In this document: one piece after another, positions 55,493-64,000 of the stretch | Layout of the letters: each line of letters starts with the position of its first letter | How positions within the stretch are numbered: the stretch's first letter is position 1 | Assembly: GCA_900323505.1 (NCBI GenBank) | Contig: OOIN01000008.1 | Location: forward strand, 1,313,459-1,377,458 | Direction of reading: 5' to 3' | Source of the DNA: Ustilago trichophora | Taxonomy: Eukaryota > Basidiomycota > Ustilaginomycetes > Ustilaginales > Ustilaginaceae | Length of the DNA stretch: 64,000 nt | Translations under genes and position numbers: made by a program | Notes under the pieces: model-generated | What the model was told of the DNA's origin: nothing | Seen by the model: the letters and a program-made list of their open reading frames with translations, nothing else | Databases searched by the model: none

Positions 55493-56524
55493 ATGTCGAT
55501 ACAAGCCGCCACTTTGTCCTCCATGGCTACAGCGTCTCGGGCGGCGCTGCTACCGTTTCTTTACCCTTCTGCATCGAGATGTAGCGCATCTCTGATCGCC
55601 AAATCATCCGCACCCCGTCGTCTTGCATCGACCGTAGCGAGCTCATCGTTCGGACCTTCGCCTTCTCGGCGCGTCCTGTGCCACACCCAGGTTGCTTCCA
55701 ACGCCAGATGGCTCTCCACCTCGATCAGCCGCCTGTCGCCCTCGTCCTCGTCCAAGATGCAGTCGCAGACCGCCACACATCTATTCGCCTCCACCTCTTC
55801 GTCGCACCCTCCCTTCGCATCCGCGTCGTCTTCCTCGTCCAGCACCCTTGCACATGCAGACAGGACCGAGACTGTCGGCGTGGACCCAGCGTGCGCCACT
55901 CTTTCGCCTTCATCTCCAGCTTCACCAAAGTCCCAAAAGGACCCACGTGTAGCTGCTGTGTCTCGTGCTGATCAGTCTGCGCCAACGCCCTCACCAGCGA
56001 CTCCTGCACCTAGTGCATCGGATCCAGCTCCTTCCTCTAACCTTACCCCCTCGAAAGCAGCCGAACTCGCCAAAGATCCCAAGGTGGCTGCCACAATGCC
56101 AGAAGCATCAGCCACTGCCACTGCCGCCTCTCCTGCCCAGGCCGCTCCAAAGAAGGCGTCGGCTGACCGAGGTACCAAATTCCGCTCCCGTACTGCTGCG
56201 CTCAAGCTTACACCCACAGCTGTTTTACGTTTGCGCGCCTTGATGGAATCCGAGTCCGGGCCCAAGCTCATCCGTGTCGGTGTGCGCAACAAGGGCTGCG
56301 CCGGCATGTCGTACCACCTTGAATACATCAAGCCCGAGGAAGCAGGTCGATTCGATGAGCGTGTCAAGCAGGATGGCGTAGAAGTGTTGATCGACAGCAA
56401 GGCGCTTTTCAGCATCATCGGAAGCGAGATGGATTGGCAGGAAGATCGCCTCAGTGCAAAGTTTGTCTTCAACAATCCCAACGTCAAGGAAGCTTGCGGG
56501 TGCGGAGAGTCCTTCCTCACCTAG
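55493..56524 (+). CDS. ISA1: Mitochondrial iron-sulfur assembly protein Isa1 (A-type scaffold)
   Basis: One exon, 343 residues. The C-terminal 105 residues are a complete A-type (HesB/IscA) domain: TPTAVLRLRALMES, IRVGVRNKGCAGMSYHLEY, KQDGVEVLIDSKALFSIIG, EMDWQEDRLSAKFVFNNPN and ACGCGESF. The three iron-cluster cysteines are C269, C335 and C337. The pattern fits ISCA1/Isa1 rather than Isa2. It works in the late mitochondrial pathway that builds [4Fe-4S] clusters for aconitase, lipoate synthase and similar enzymes. The preceding 235 residues are unusual: a presequence, then a Ser/Ala/Pro-rich low-complexity stretch more than twice as long as the domain. It converges with MRH4. Confidence 0.93.
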   Translation: MSIQAATLSSMATASRAALLPFLYPSASRCSASLIAKSSAPRRLASTVASSSFGPSPSRRVLCHTQVASNARWLSTSISRLSPSSSSKMQSQTATHLFASTSSSHPPFASASSSSSSTLAHADRTETVGVDPACATLSPSSPASPKSQKDPRVAAVSRADQSAPTPSPATPAPSASDPAPSSNLTPSKAAELAKDPKVAATMPEASATATAASPAQAAPKKASADRGTKFRSRTAALKLTPTAVLRLRALMESESGPKLIRVGVRNKGCAGMSYHLEYIKPEEAGRFDERVKQDGVEVLIDSKALFSIIGSEMDWQEDRLSAKFVFNNPNVKEACGCGESFLT

Positions 56525-56792
56525 AGCCCGACGTTCCACCACTTTACGTCACTACATATCTCTTGTCGCATTACATCAATCTCGCATATCGCTCAATCAA
56601 TCTGGCATCGCCACTCATTTTCCATCAAAGATATTGGCTCAGCGATATGCGGTCGTATCTACATCTAACCCTCTGGTTCCCAATGTTGTATCTGAAGGAG
56701 TTGCGTGTGATTGAGTTGTGTATAGTATGTCTAGTGTACAGAGTGGGCAAGAGGTCTCCAGCTTCGCGACTCGAATTGATTACAATGGGATT

Positions 56793-59336
56793 CTAAGACG
56801 ATACAGAGCTCGTAGGCTTCTGCTTCTCAATCGTCTCTCCTGCTTCTGCTTTTTCCGCGCCTGCTGTGCCATCCTCTGCGATGAAAGACTCGCTGTGAGA
56901 AATGCCAGTGATCAAGTCGGCCTCTTCCATCCGCGTCGAAATAGCAGGAGCGGCAGCGGCGCCTGTAGTAAGCAGGCCCAAGTCAAATTTCTTGGGTACC
57001 ACGCCGAGCCGCCTGTAAACGTTGGCCATCTTTGCTTCCGATGTCGAAATGGCTTTCTTTCGTTTGTCGGAATTCTGATGTGTTTGATGTCGTTGCAAGA
57101 TGGTTGGGAGTGGCGTATCGTGTGGAAGGCCTCTGAGAAGCGTGACCACCTTGCCAGTTGCGGGCGCATCCGGATCGCCTCCGATACGTGCCACACGCCC
57201 TGCCGCATGCACGTATTGTACTGCGTCAATCACAGATGCATACCCGGTCAGGAAGACATGTGACAGCGCAGGAATGTCGAGACCACGCGAAGAGGTCGTC
57301 TGTAGCAAGAACAATTCGGGACCTTCTGAAGGAGAACCTATGGCGGTCTCAATGAGCCCCGACGAGACATCAGAAGCAAGTCGAACAGTCACGCCCAGAT
57401 TTTCGAGAGCGGCTCGCGTCTTCAGCAGACTCCATCGTGCAGGAATCAGTGCCAAGCCGCGATCCACTCCTTCTGATGCGAAACAGAAAGCGAGCGCTTC
57501 GATCAGCGTCTGGTCCATCTCGTGCTCTGGCACTTCTTCGCCGGCTTTCACTACCATGAAGTCATCTCCGACAAGCGCACTGTCAAAAGACTCTGCTGGT
57601 TGCCCCGAAGCAGTAGGCGCAACAAGCGCACTGTCGCTTTTCTTCCGGGCCAACTTGGGTTCAAAATTACGCAGAGGTACCGCAGCGAGCTGCTTCGACA
57701 GTGGCGCTTCGTCCACCACAACACAAGTGTGTGTAATTGAAGCCGGCATTGTCGATGGAGTCTGGTCCAGCGAAGTCTGGATCAACGAAGTAGTGCGCCA
57801 TCGTTCGTTGGCTCCAAAGAGACCGCGAATGCCTTGGTCTACCATGCTCTTGCCGCTCAGCCCCGTCAAGTCAATCCAGCGACCCACTTGCGGCGCGAAC
57901 GTTAGGCCGCTCTCCTTGGCGCCGGTTCTAAGCCATCCTGTACGAGCCCCAAAGAAGTGACGCATCACCGAGTTGGCCGTGGCGCTCGTAGCCACAAGCT
58001 GCAAAGGATAGACGTCCGCGCCACGGGACTTGGGGAGAGCAAGCCCAGCATTGGGATCAGTCTGATTGGCAGAAGATCGTTCGGCTGCCTTGTAGGTGTT
58101 TCGACGCACGTGCTCTGGCGGTCTTTTCTCGTCTCGTCGCTTGCCTGGCCTATTCTCCAGCCCGGCTGAAAGATGCTTTTCGCCGCCAGAGTATGTCGCT
58201 CTACGCTTCATGATAGCGTTTAGGACAAGAAGACCAGGTGCTTTGTGAACCTCGTGCTTCCAACGTTGCTTTTGTGATGGGAATCGTCCAGGCAACTGTA
58301 ACACCGCATCCGCTTCATCCAGGACAAGTGTGCGCAGCGTATCCAGTCCGAGAAGCGAAGAGCCGGCCGGAGTATCGAGAATATCCTTTATGCGCCCAGG
58401 TGTGCCAATCAGAATATGAGGTGGTGTAGCCTTAAGTCGTTTCAGCTCCTGCTCAGGAGTGAGAGCTTCCGCGCCGGGAAGGCCGCCACGAACAAGACAC
58501 TGCATCACGGGATCCATAGACGGCAGGCTCGATGCTGGGAACAAGGACCGGGCCCAGCGCAGATACTGGAATGCCAGCTCGTTGCTAGGGACGAGGATGA
58601 TAGATGCGATACCAGTCCGGGGCTTGTTGCGCCTGCTCCTCGACACCGATGAACTTTCTGCGTCTGAAGCCGTCTGGTCTCTAAACACGATGCGTGGCTT
58701 GCTCAGCAGAGCTAGAAGGATGCCAAACGACTTTCCAGTTCCCGTATGAGCACGCAGGATCACATCTGTTGGTGAAAGGATCGCTGGTATGAGCGCTGAT
58801 TGTGCCGGTGTGGGTTGTCGGATATGAGGATGAGTCACAGTGATTTGACGACTGATGTTGGCATTCAATCCCAAACGCTGAAACTTTTCTTGGACACCTT
58901 CTGTGTTGGCTTTGCCGGACTGCGGTGTTGCCCCCACGTCAAGCTCTGCCTCTTCGTTCGCTGACGTTGAGCTAGGGAGCGTGCTGTAAAATGATCGGTG
59001 AGCTGAAGCGATGGGCCTGATGCAGTGTTGTGAGCACGTTGGCGGAATCGAGCAAGTTGTCGAAGCAAGACAGCTTGCAAAGGTCAAGGGACGTGGTCGA
59101 GCTTTTCCGTTATGCTGCGACAGTGAATGAAAGCAATGTCGAGCGTTCAAGGAGCTTCCACTGCGAATTTTGTGGTGATGCAATGGTCGAGACAAAAGCG
59201 TCTCGACCTGCTTGGAAGCGCCGCTAGCCACCCGCAGCATGGTGGTGGCTCTAGATCGAGCCGCAACCGGAAGAGGTCGTTTATGGTTCCTGATGCGAAA
59301 GGGCTTCAGAGCCGCCGCCGAGTCCGCTGTATGCAT
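56793..59336 (-). CDS. MRH4: Mitochondrial DEAD-box RNA helicase Mrh4
   Basis: One exon, 847 residues. The first 110 residues are rich in Arg, Ser and His without acidic runs, as in a mitochondrial presequence; Met33 (59240) is an alternative start. Motifs in order: Q region QPTPAQSALIPAIL, I AHTGTGKS at 196-203, Ia LVPSNELA, Ib GTPGRI, II DEAD at 340-343, III SAT, and VI HAAGRVARIG at 710-719. The long spacer between II and III and the long C-terminus are typical of the Mrh4 group, which assembles the large mitochondrial ribosomal subunit. Length is well above the yeast protein (561) because of low-complexity insertions. Confidence 0.87.
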   Translation of the reverse strand: MHTADSAAALKPFRIRNHKRPLPVAARSRATTMLRVASGASKQVETLLSRPLHHHKIRSGSSLNARHCFHSLSQHNGKARPRPLTFASCLASTTCSIPPTCSQHCIRPIASAHRSFYSTLPSSTSANEEAELDVGATPQSGKANTEGVQEKFQRLGLNANISRQITVTHPHIRQPTPAQSALIPAILSPTDVILRAHTGTGKSFGILLALLSKPRIVFRDQTASDAESSSVSRSRRNKPRTGIASIILVPSNELAFQYLRWARSLFPASSLPSMDPVMQCLVRGGLPGAEALTPEQELKRLKATPPHILIGTPGRIKDILDTPAGSSLLGLDTLRTLVLDEADAVLQLPGRFPSQKQRWKHEVHKAPGLLVLNAIMKRRATYSGGEKHLSAGLENRPGKRRDEKRPPEHVRRNTYKAAERSSANQTDPNAGLALPKSRGADVYPLQLVATSATANSVMRHFFGARTGWLRTGAKESGLTFAPQVGRWIDLTGLSGKSMVDQGIRGLFGANERWRTTSLIQTSLDQTPSTMPASITHTCVVVDEAPLSKQLAAVPLRNFEPKLARKKSDSALVAPTASGQPAESFDSALVGDDFMVVKAGEEVPEHEMDQTLIEALAFCFASEGVDRGLALIPARWSLLKTRAALENLGVTVRLASDVSSGLIETAIGSPSEGPELFLLQTTSSRGLDIPALSHVFLTGYASVIDAVQYVHAAGRVARIGGDPDAPATGKVVTLLRGLPHDTPLPTILQRHQTHQNSDKRKKAISTSEAKMANVYRRLGVVPKKFDLGLLTTGAAAAPAISTRMEEADLITGISHSESFIAEDGTAGAEKAEAGETIEKQKPTSSVSS

Positions 59337-59925
59337 GTCGTGGGAGGAGAAAGGGTCGAGAATATGGTCCGAAACCGGAAGAAGAGGACGAAGTAGTAGA
59401 AGGAGAAGGAGGAGGAGGAGGAGCTTGCTTCAAAGTATCAGATGCTGCAGCGTTCCCGAAGAAAAAAAAACCAAGGCCGCCAAAATTGGAAATTTGCATG
59501 TGGAGCCCATTCAGACCGGACGCGCTTAAAGCTTCCCTCGTTTCTAGCAAGACATTTCGAGTGTGTGAATGTTGAATTAATTCGAGGGTCTCCTCCCAAG
59601 ACCTCGGATCTCGGACCTTGAACTGATGCGCACGCACACATCTCAGCTGCTCAGCCATCCTCACCTTCCTCCTTACCACCATCATCATCACTGAAATGTT
59701 AAACCGCAGCAAGGTGGTGAGACAAGGTTTGTCATGACCAGCGTCAACGTACACAACCACGATCACCTCGTCATTGATCATGGCAACAATTTCTACCAGC
59801 ACCTCAAGCGCTGGCATAGCTCTGCAGATGAGTCTGACTTCCAGCTTATGGTTGATCTGATCAAGTACGTGCTTTGCAGATGGCCAAGAAAGACCCCAGA
59901 CCTTCTCGACCATCTCAGAGGCATC
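59337..59925. other. Boundary between housekeeping genes and subtelomere
   Basis: A GGA-type repeat (59396-59430) and a short open frame from the ATG at 59734 that runs up to and into the candidate LTR. The first 64 codons look protein-like (e.g. HLKRWHSSADESDFQLMVDL) but I recognise no family. Confidence 0.4.
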
Positions 59926-60314
59926 TGTTGGGACCGTCGCCCAACCCCTTTGTTAGCCCTTGTTCCAAGTCCCGACAAGAGCTACGGCCGCTCACCGGAT
60001 CGGGAACCCTCCGCCAATTGTCAGCAGCCTCCCGCCGGCCAGGAGGGTTAGGCGCAACGGGCTCGGCCGAGCTACAGATCAGTTTTCCGTCGCGCCCCTC
60101 CAGAGGCCGACGGTCCTTTTTAAAGAGTTGCTCCCGCTCGACGAGGTTTCCCTCCGGACCCTCGTCGCATGTATTACTTAGTTCACTCATTGTTAACTCG
60201 AGTATTGAAGTGCTGACTCCTCCATCCCCTCCGGCAAGTGTTTACGACCCCTCCGTACCCAACTACCCTCAGACCGTAGCCGCCAGGCGGTAACCAGATC
60301 CTACGGCCTTAACA
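59926..60314 (+). mobile_element. Candidate retrotransposon LTR
   Basis: The 389-base segment starts TGTTGGGACC and ends GGCCTTAACA, so its ends are the short inverted pair TGTT...AACA typical of LTRs. It is GC-rich, holds a TTTTTAAAG that may act as promoter, and is followed after 40 bases by a gag-like reading frame. No second copy is in the window, so the partner LTR has been lost or the element is truncated. Confidence 0.45.
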
Positions 60315-60354
60315 TTACATGCGACCTACCCCACGGGACGACGTCGTAATTGCA

Positions 60355-60621
60355 ATGGAGACCCAAGCCAGTAGACGCAACACTCTCGCTAGAGACGCAC
60401 CCCGCAGCGAGTCAGATGCCTCCTCCTCTTGAGCGGTGGAGGACCTGTCTGGCGTGCTGACGCCGCCCAATGAAGGGCTCACTACTATCCTCCATGGACA
60501 AGCGGACATCCTGGAGGCCCTGCGCACACAGTTGGAAGATCAGCGTCGTGTTATGGCCCTCCTGGAAGCGATGGTATTGGGACGGCTGTCAGGGGTTGTG
60601 TGCCTGAGCTCGGATATCTAG
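60355..60621 (+). pseudogene. Broken gag-like reading frame
   Basis: From the ATG at 60355 the frame encodes 25 residues (METQASRRNTLARDAPRSES...), then an in-frame TGA at 60430, then 62 more codons including VEDLSGVLTPPNEGLTTIL and a helical, Glu/Gln/Leu-rich stretch (ADILEALRTQLEDQRRVMAL). Placed 40 bases after a candidate LTR and rich in charged helix, it looks like the start of a retrotransposon gag. No protease, integrase or reverse transcriptase is seen after it. Confidence 0.4.
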
Positions 60622-62596
60622 CACTGAAGCTTCCTCGAGATGAGATTGAATTTGAGAATGAACCTATGGTGATTCTCAAAATGAGACTTAGGCATGTGCC
60701 TCGCGTTGCCCGATCTCACCCACTTTGAGGACACTCGACTCCGAGAATGAGATTGGTGTTTTCTTGATGTCACTACGACTTCGAGAAAGGCCCTACTGAG
60801 ATCTTCGAGCTTGACTAACTCCTGTGAACACTCTGTTCAGAGGCAATACGGCACGATGGGCTTAGCTGTTGGAGTAAAGCTATATAACTGACCACTAGGA
60901 TCAAGCACAAGTGTTCTTGATGCTCTCCAGTGGTCTTAGCCGTGGAGCGGCCTTGCTGTATATGGACTGGTTGAGGTTCCAGGCCCCGGTTGAGGTTCCG
61001 GCTGCGATTGAGGTGTCGCAGCGTCAGTGTAGGTGCTGACGAGGTTCAAAGACAGGCTCTCCTATACTGAGGACAAGCACAGACTGTGAAAGGATTGCAA
61101 AGCCCTAGCCCTAGGCCGCAGGTCCTCGTTGGCCGGCAGCGGACCAGGCCGCTCTGCCAAATGGACGTGTCCGACCTTGGCTGCTGACCCCAGCGGACAG
61201 CGCAAAACACACTGGCCAAGTGCCGCAACGGTTTGAAATTTTTCTTGGCTCAGCAAGCGGCCCAGCATCCAAGAGACGCGTCAAAATTCTTGGAAATTGT
61301 TGGAATTGCAGTTGCGTCCACCCACTGACCCAGTGCCCAGCAGCCAGCAGCCAGCACACAGCTGCCACTGCTCAGCAGCCACGGCTCACCACGGCTCAGC
61401 TGTTGCCGCTCAACAGCAGTGAGAGTCTGTCCATTTTGGGTGTAGCAGCCCAATGGTCTGTACACATTTCAAGCTGTAGTCTGTGTATGAATAGGAGTCA
61501 AGCGTACAAGGGCAAACACCTATTCAAGGGGCAGTGCAGACCAATGGGCCGCACAAAGTTGTGAATTTCCTCCAGCCCTTTTGTCTGGGACTATCTTGTC
61601 AAACTGCACGCATTCTTGTTTGGTCACATCAATCTCACTTGAACAACAGCACATCTGTTGATGCCAGAAATCAACTAAGAAATTGGGTCATTGAAATGGA
61701 TTGCAAAATTGGAAGTAGACGCGACACGCACAGCAACTGCAGTGAAAATTTTGATTGCCGCTTTCTTGTTTGTCAAGCAGCGGCCAACGCTCAGCAGTCA
61801 CCAGTCAAGAGCCACTGGTCAATGCAAAGAGCGGTCATCGACTCATCAAATTGAGGCCACCGGTACTGCCATCCTTGGCAACAGCTAGAAATGCATCGAT
61901 GGAGCGGCACCCACAGTTCATGCTGCCTGCCCTTTGTTAGCTGTCTGGCAACGGCCTCCGGCTCCCATGCTTGGTGTCATTCACACTTTGTGACGGTCTT
62001 CACAAGCGTCAATTTTCAGCACAAAGCATTGCCCATCCACCTCAACAACAAGCTTCCCGCAACAAATTCTAAGCCTTTTTCTAAAGTCTAGACAATTCTT
62101 GGTTGCCACACTGCACAGTATTTTTGAATGCATTGCTCCTGTCACACTGCTGTCCACTTACGCCAATGGCCAGCACATTTGGATGCTTTGTTCCCACCTG
62201 TGTCGCTCACATTCTGCCTAACAGCAATAGGAGCAACAAGAAAGCGTAGGTGAGAAATTTGTTCTTTGCCAATGCCGCTCTGCACGTACCACCTAAGAGT
62301 GCTACAGGTCTGTGCTTCTGTTTGGCACCGCTCACAGCGGCACTCTCATCCTTTGTCTCTGCTTTGTTCCAGCTGCTACATCTAGCAATCTCAGGATCTC
62401 TGTGACAGCAAAGACATTTGGCATACCGTACCGCTACACAACTCTGCTGTGTGTGAGACTGAGATCTTTGTGCATATATATGGGCCATCTTGCAGTCCCT
62501 TGCCGCTGTTCTGTCTCCATCTTTCCATCTCAGAACATCTTCACCGTACAACCCTCTCTTTCTTGTATCTTTCCCTCACAATTATTCCACGCTACA
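60622..62596. other. Subtelomeric non-coding region
   Basis: No gene supported. Includes GAGAATGA-type short repeats (60630-60760), a TGTTGGAGTA with a nearby TATATAA (60867-60890), GGTTGAGGTTCC doubled at 60969-60997, and a CAGC-rich stretch (61335-61400). The last 150 bases are the promoter and leader of the OrsD-type gene. Confidence 0.5.
62473..62483 (+). promoter_or_regulatory. TATA box of the subtelomeric OrsD-type gene
   Basis: CATATATATGG lies 114-124 bases before the start codon at 62597. Confidence 0.5.
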
Positions 62597-63840
62597 ATGT
62601 CTCAGCTTTCCGCCTGCTCTCTTGGTGCTGATGTCAATGCTGGCAACTCTCCTGCCGCAAAATCTGTCTCTACCACTGATGTTGAGAGGTACGTTCAGCT
62701 CTGCTAGCCTCTTGCCGCAATCAGAATATTCTGCTGACACACTCTATGCTTTTCAGTCTTGCGCTTCCCCCCGCCAACCAGGATGCTTGTTCTCCTGCGG
62801 TGGATCCCAAGTTTGCCGCTCAGCTTGGCCGCTTCCATCTCCGTCTGGTCGACCATCCACGCATTCTGGTCTGCACCCGCATTGACTGCACTCATCGTCT
62901 TGCAATTTTGCCCTTTTTCAAGGATGTGACTGCTCACCTCAAGAAATTCCATGCTCACACTATCGTTGAATCTTCCAAGAAAGCGCTCAAGGATTTGTTG
63001 GAGCAGCTGGACCTGGAACACCCTGCCACCGTCACCATCAACAAGGATCTGCTGCCGGTTTCCATCATCAAGGAGTTGGACGTCAACTACCAAGGACGGC
63101 ACTGCAACTTGTGCTCATACAGCATCATGGCCCGCTCTTCCATGAATGCTCATGTGCGTGAGCACAGCAGCCAGGCTGATGGAGACGTCAAGTATCTTCA
63201 CCCTGTTCCGGTCCAGCTCTTCTATGAAAATGGACAGAGTAGACGCTATCTCTATGTCAGCAATCCATCTCTGGCGCAAACTCCTCCACCCCAAATTCTC
63301 ACCACTACTATGGATGCCGATAAGCTGGATGACGCTACCAAGGCCAAGGTCAATGCCTTCATCAAAAAGGACAAAGAGCGCCTGCAAGAAGCTGGACTTC
63401 TTCAGCCTGGCATCCAGCCATCTGTGGTCAGCGGCAATGTCACTCCATGGGCCCGTGAGCTTGGCTGGCACCGCTACTGGGCTGGCAAACCGGTGGTGGC
63501 TATTGGTAACCTTGGCCACAATCCAGGAGACTGGGACGGTGCATACTGTGACATTGCACACTGGATCTTTGTTGTTGGCAAAGGTGTGGTTGCAACCTGG
63601 ATGAACCGCTTGCTCAGCGCTGGCCGTCAGGTGCAGCAGACCTTCCACGCCTACAACGACAATCCAAGCAAGCCGTACAATCTCAATCCGCAAACTGTCA
63701 AGAAACGTGCTCATCTCTGGGCATGGCTGCTGGCACTCTTGTTTCACATCTACTTTCAAGGCGTTAGGGTTAGGGTTAGGGTTAGGGTTAGGGTTAGGGT
63801 TAGGGTTAGGGTTAGGGTTAGGGTTAGGGTTAGGGGTTAG
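62597..63840 (+). pseudogene. OrsD-type zinc-finger N-terminal part of a telomere-linked helicase gene, cut off by the telomere
   Basis: Two exons, 62597..62688 and 62757..63840 (GTACGT donor, TTTTCAG acceptor). About 366 residues precede the telomere. They show two Cys/His clusters of OrsD (DUF3505) type: LVCTRIDCTHRL...HLKKFHAH (near 70-102) and HCNLCSYSIMARSSMNAHVREH (near 150-170), then VQLFYENGQSRRYLYV and VTPWARELGWHRYWAG, as in the N-terminal part of fungal subtelomeric RecQ-helicase proteins (in Ustilago the UTASa-type genes). The helicase domain that should follow is absent. From 63763 the frame passes into TTAGGG repeats as twelve Val-Arg pairs plus Gly and stops at a TAG made by a TTAGGGG variant. 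Transcription runs towards the chromosome end. Probably a truncated copy. Confidence 0.75.
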
Positions 63841-64000
63841 GGTTAGGGTTAGGGTTAGGGTTAGGGTTAGGGTTAGGGGTTAGGGTTAGGGTTAGGGTTA
63901 GGGTTAGGGTTAGGGTTAGGGTTAGGGTTAGGGTTAGGGTTAGGGTTAGGGTTAGGGTTAGGGTTAGGGTTAGGGTTAGGGTTAGGGTTAGGGTTAGGGT
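63764..64000 (+). repeat. Telomere, (TTAGGG)n
   Basis: About 39 tandem TTAGGG units with the G-rich strand pointing to the right edge, so this is a chromosome end. Two units are TTAGGGG (63830-63836 and 63873-63879); all others are exact. Confidence 0.98.

Noticed and set aside
60867..61080. Second LTR starting TGTTGGAGTA with a TATATAA
   Set aside because: No matching AACA end, no partner copy and no coding remnant clearly attached.
63764..64000. CRISPR-like or internal tandem array
   Set aside because: The unit is the fungal telomere repeat with no spacers, at the very end of the sequence and in the right orientation.
1..64000. tRNA or rRNA genes
   Set aside because: I looked for box-B-like GGTTCGAATCC and related signals and found none with a matching cloverleaf; a tRNA scan would be decisive.

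Overview
This is one end of a fungal chromosome. The last 237 bases are TTAGGG telomere repeats running to the right edge. The gene content and style point to a smut or smut-related basidiomycete yeast (Ustilaginaceae: Ustilago, Sporisorium, Moesziomyces or Pseudozyma type). Genes have no or few short introns of about 70-140 bp, long pyrimidine-rich leaders, compact convergent 3' ends and serine-rich low-complexity insertions in otherwise conserved proteins. The species is not assigned.

The left part (1-16.8 kb) holds a TMEM14-family protein, a single-pass membrane protein with a signal peptide, COP9 signalosome subunit 4, an AT-hook protein behind a roughly 2.8 kb pyrimidine-rich leader, and a cyclopropane-fatty-acid-synthase-type methyltransferase. 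The centre (19.2-26.3 kb) has a capsule-type (CMT1/CAP59 family) mannosyltransferase homologue, a secreted purple acid phosphatase and the NatC subunit Naa35/Mak10. From 28.7 to 41.5 kb lie two divergent ferric reductases in tandem and an MFS transporter. Four perfect ATCWGATAA sites, the consensus of fungal iron-sensing GATA repressors, lie upstream of the first reductase. One of them sits in a 17-bp sequence repeated exactly upstream of the MFS gene, which suggests one iron regulon.

From 41.9 to 59.3 kb are housekeeping genes: an LYR-motif mitochondrial protein, an unidentified five-span membrane protein, the F-BAR/SH3 protein Bzz1, a SNIP1/Pml1-type FHA protein, succinate dehydrogenase iron-sulfur subunit Sdh2, an unidentified TPR-like protein, proteasome ATPase Rpt6, Fe-S assembly protein Isa1 and mitochondrial DEAD-box protein Mrh4. 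Most neighbours are arranged as convergent pairs with short gaps.

The right end (59.3-64 kb) is subtelomeric: retroelement debris (a candidate 389-bp LTR followed by a broken gag-like frame), about 2 kb of non-coding sequence, then a gene for the zinc-finger OrsD-type N-terminal region known from telomere-linked RecQ helicases. The telomere cuts this gene off before any helicase domain. Its reading frame continues into the repeats as twelve Val-Arg pairs and is stopped only because a variant TTAGGGG repeat shifts the frame onto a TAG.
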